Positions 63,836-64,000 of a stretch of DNA of 64,000 nucleotides are shown piece by piece (the first letter of the stretch is position 1; each line of letters starts with the position of its first letter). Below the pieces are notes generated by a model that worked only from the letters and a program-made list of their open reading frames with translations, ran no database searches and was not told the origin of the DNA. The translations under genes were made by a program, and so were the position numbers. Origin of the DNA: Roseimaritima ulvae (GTDB lineage: Bacteria > Planctomycetota > Planctomycetia > Pirellulales > Pirellulaceae); NCBI RefSeq assembly GCF_008065135.1, contig NZ_CP042914.1, positions 7,855,404 to 7,919,403 of the forward strand. The letters run 5' to 3'.

Positions 63836-64000
63836 TGAGGTTCGCCGTTACGTCGGTGCGATACGCCGCCACGGCGGGCAGCAGGCCGGCCAGGGCGGCC
63901 AAGCCCAACACCAGGGGTAGGATGACTAGTTCGTAGGGCGAAGTGGAAAACAAACCGGGTTGGACGCCGGTCTGCTCTTCGATGTAGCCACCGGAAAGCC
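63828..64000 (-). CDS. FtsX-like permease, C-terminal end only
   Basis: Reading leftwards from the window edge to TGA at 63828-63830 gives about 57 codons ending LVLGLAALAGLLPAVAAYRT then DVTANLNA. A last membrane helix followed by PAVAAYRTDVTANL is typical of the end of FtsX/MacB-type ABC permeases (G-x-x-PA-x-x-A-x-R-x-x-x-x-x-L). The 5' part lies outside the window. It overlaps the aldolase start by 8 bp. Confidence 0.65.
   Translation of the reverse strand, partial: LSGGYIEEQTGVQPGLFSTSPYELVILPLVLGLAALAGLLPAVAAYRTDVTANLNA

Overview
The window looks like chromosomal DNA of a planctomycete, probably Pirellulaceae-like (Rhodopirellula relatives). The grounds are gene content: three secreted formylglycine sulfatases, a DUF1800-DUF1501 pair, a BBP7-type outer-membrane protein, a Tyr/Thr/Val-repeat secreted protein resembling the planctomycete YTV domain, a giant PQQ-propeller/TPR protein, and an ECF sigma factor with a membrane and secretin-like extension. 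This assignment is inference from family knowledge; there is no rRNA here. I see no prophage, CRISPR array, plasmid functions or secondary-metabolite cluster.

Layout. 1-2.4 kb: a cut TPR gene and a purple-acid-phosphatase-like gene. 2.45-5.5 kb: ten tandem 168-175 bp units, split by one of two nearly identical 1310-bp ISL3-family insertion sequences; the second copy, inverted, lies just beyond. 7-9.7 kb: a secreted beta-helix protein and a DUF3592 protein. 9.9-14.9 kb: a globin, nrfHA (ammonia-forming nitrite reductase), a small membrane protein, a monoheme c-type cytochrome and an ornithine-cyclodeaminase-family gene. 15.2-22 kb: an MscS channel, two sulfatases and a DUF1254 protein. 22-26.5 kb: tRNA-Leu(CAG), a rhodanese, the YTV-like protein, a lipoate-ligase-family protein, a cyclophilin and a Coa1-like protein. 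26.6-33.9 kb: the PQQ/TPR giant and a short SecA paralogue. 34-44.5 kb: the BBP7 protein, an alpha-2-macroglobulin with an intact thioester motif, and the sigma-factor fusion bracketed by two 420-bp repeats. 45-54 kb: a third sulfatase, a three-gene DUF3352-like/DUF1800/DUF1501 operon and a large FAD oxidoreductase. 54-64 kb: DgkA, an LptD-like protein, a glycosyltransferase, an MMPL/RND protein, a small Pro/Gln-rich membrane protein, an HpcH/HpaI aldolase and the end of an FtsX-like permease.

Functional themes are a cell envelope rich in secreted proteins (LptD-like, BBP7, A2M, YTV-like, SecA paralogue, DgkA, MscS, MMPL), breakdown of sulfated or complex polysaccharide (sulfatases, beta-helix protein), and periplasmic nitrite reduction to ammonium (NrfHA).

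The most unusual content is non-coding. Several families of intergenic repeats each have inverted ends and recur kilobases apart: the tandem unit with a solitary full copy at 53961-54149; the 420-bp pair around the sigma-factor gene, which shares the same terminal motif; an element with GGTCGTTGTTCGC ends; clusters of GTAGCATGGG motifs always arranged head-to-head; and CTCTGGCGAGTTCGG repeats. They look like non-autonomous, hairpin-forming elements placed mostly just after genes, and in at least two places they appear to supply the stop codon of the neighbouring gene.
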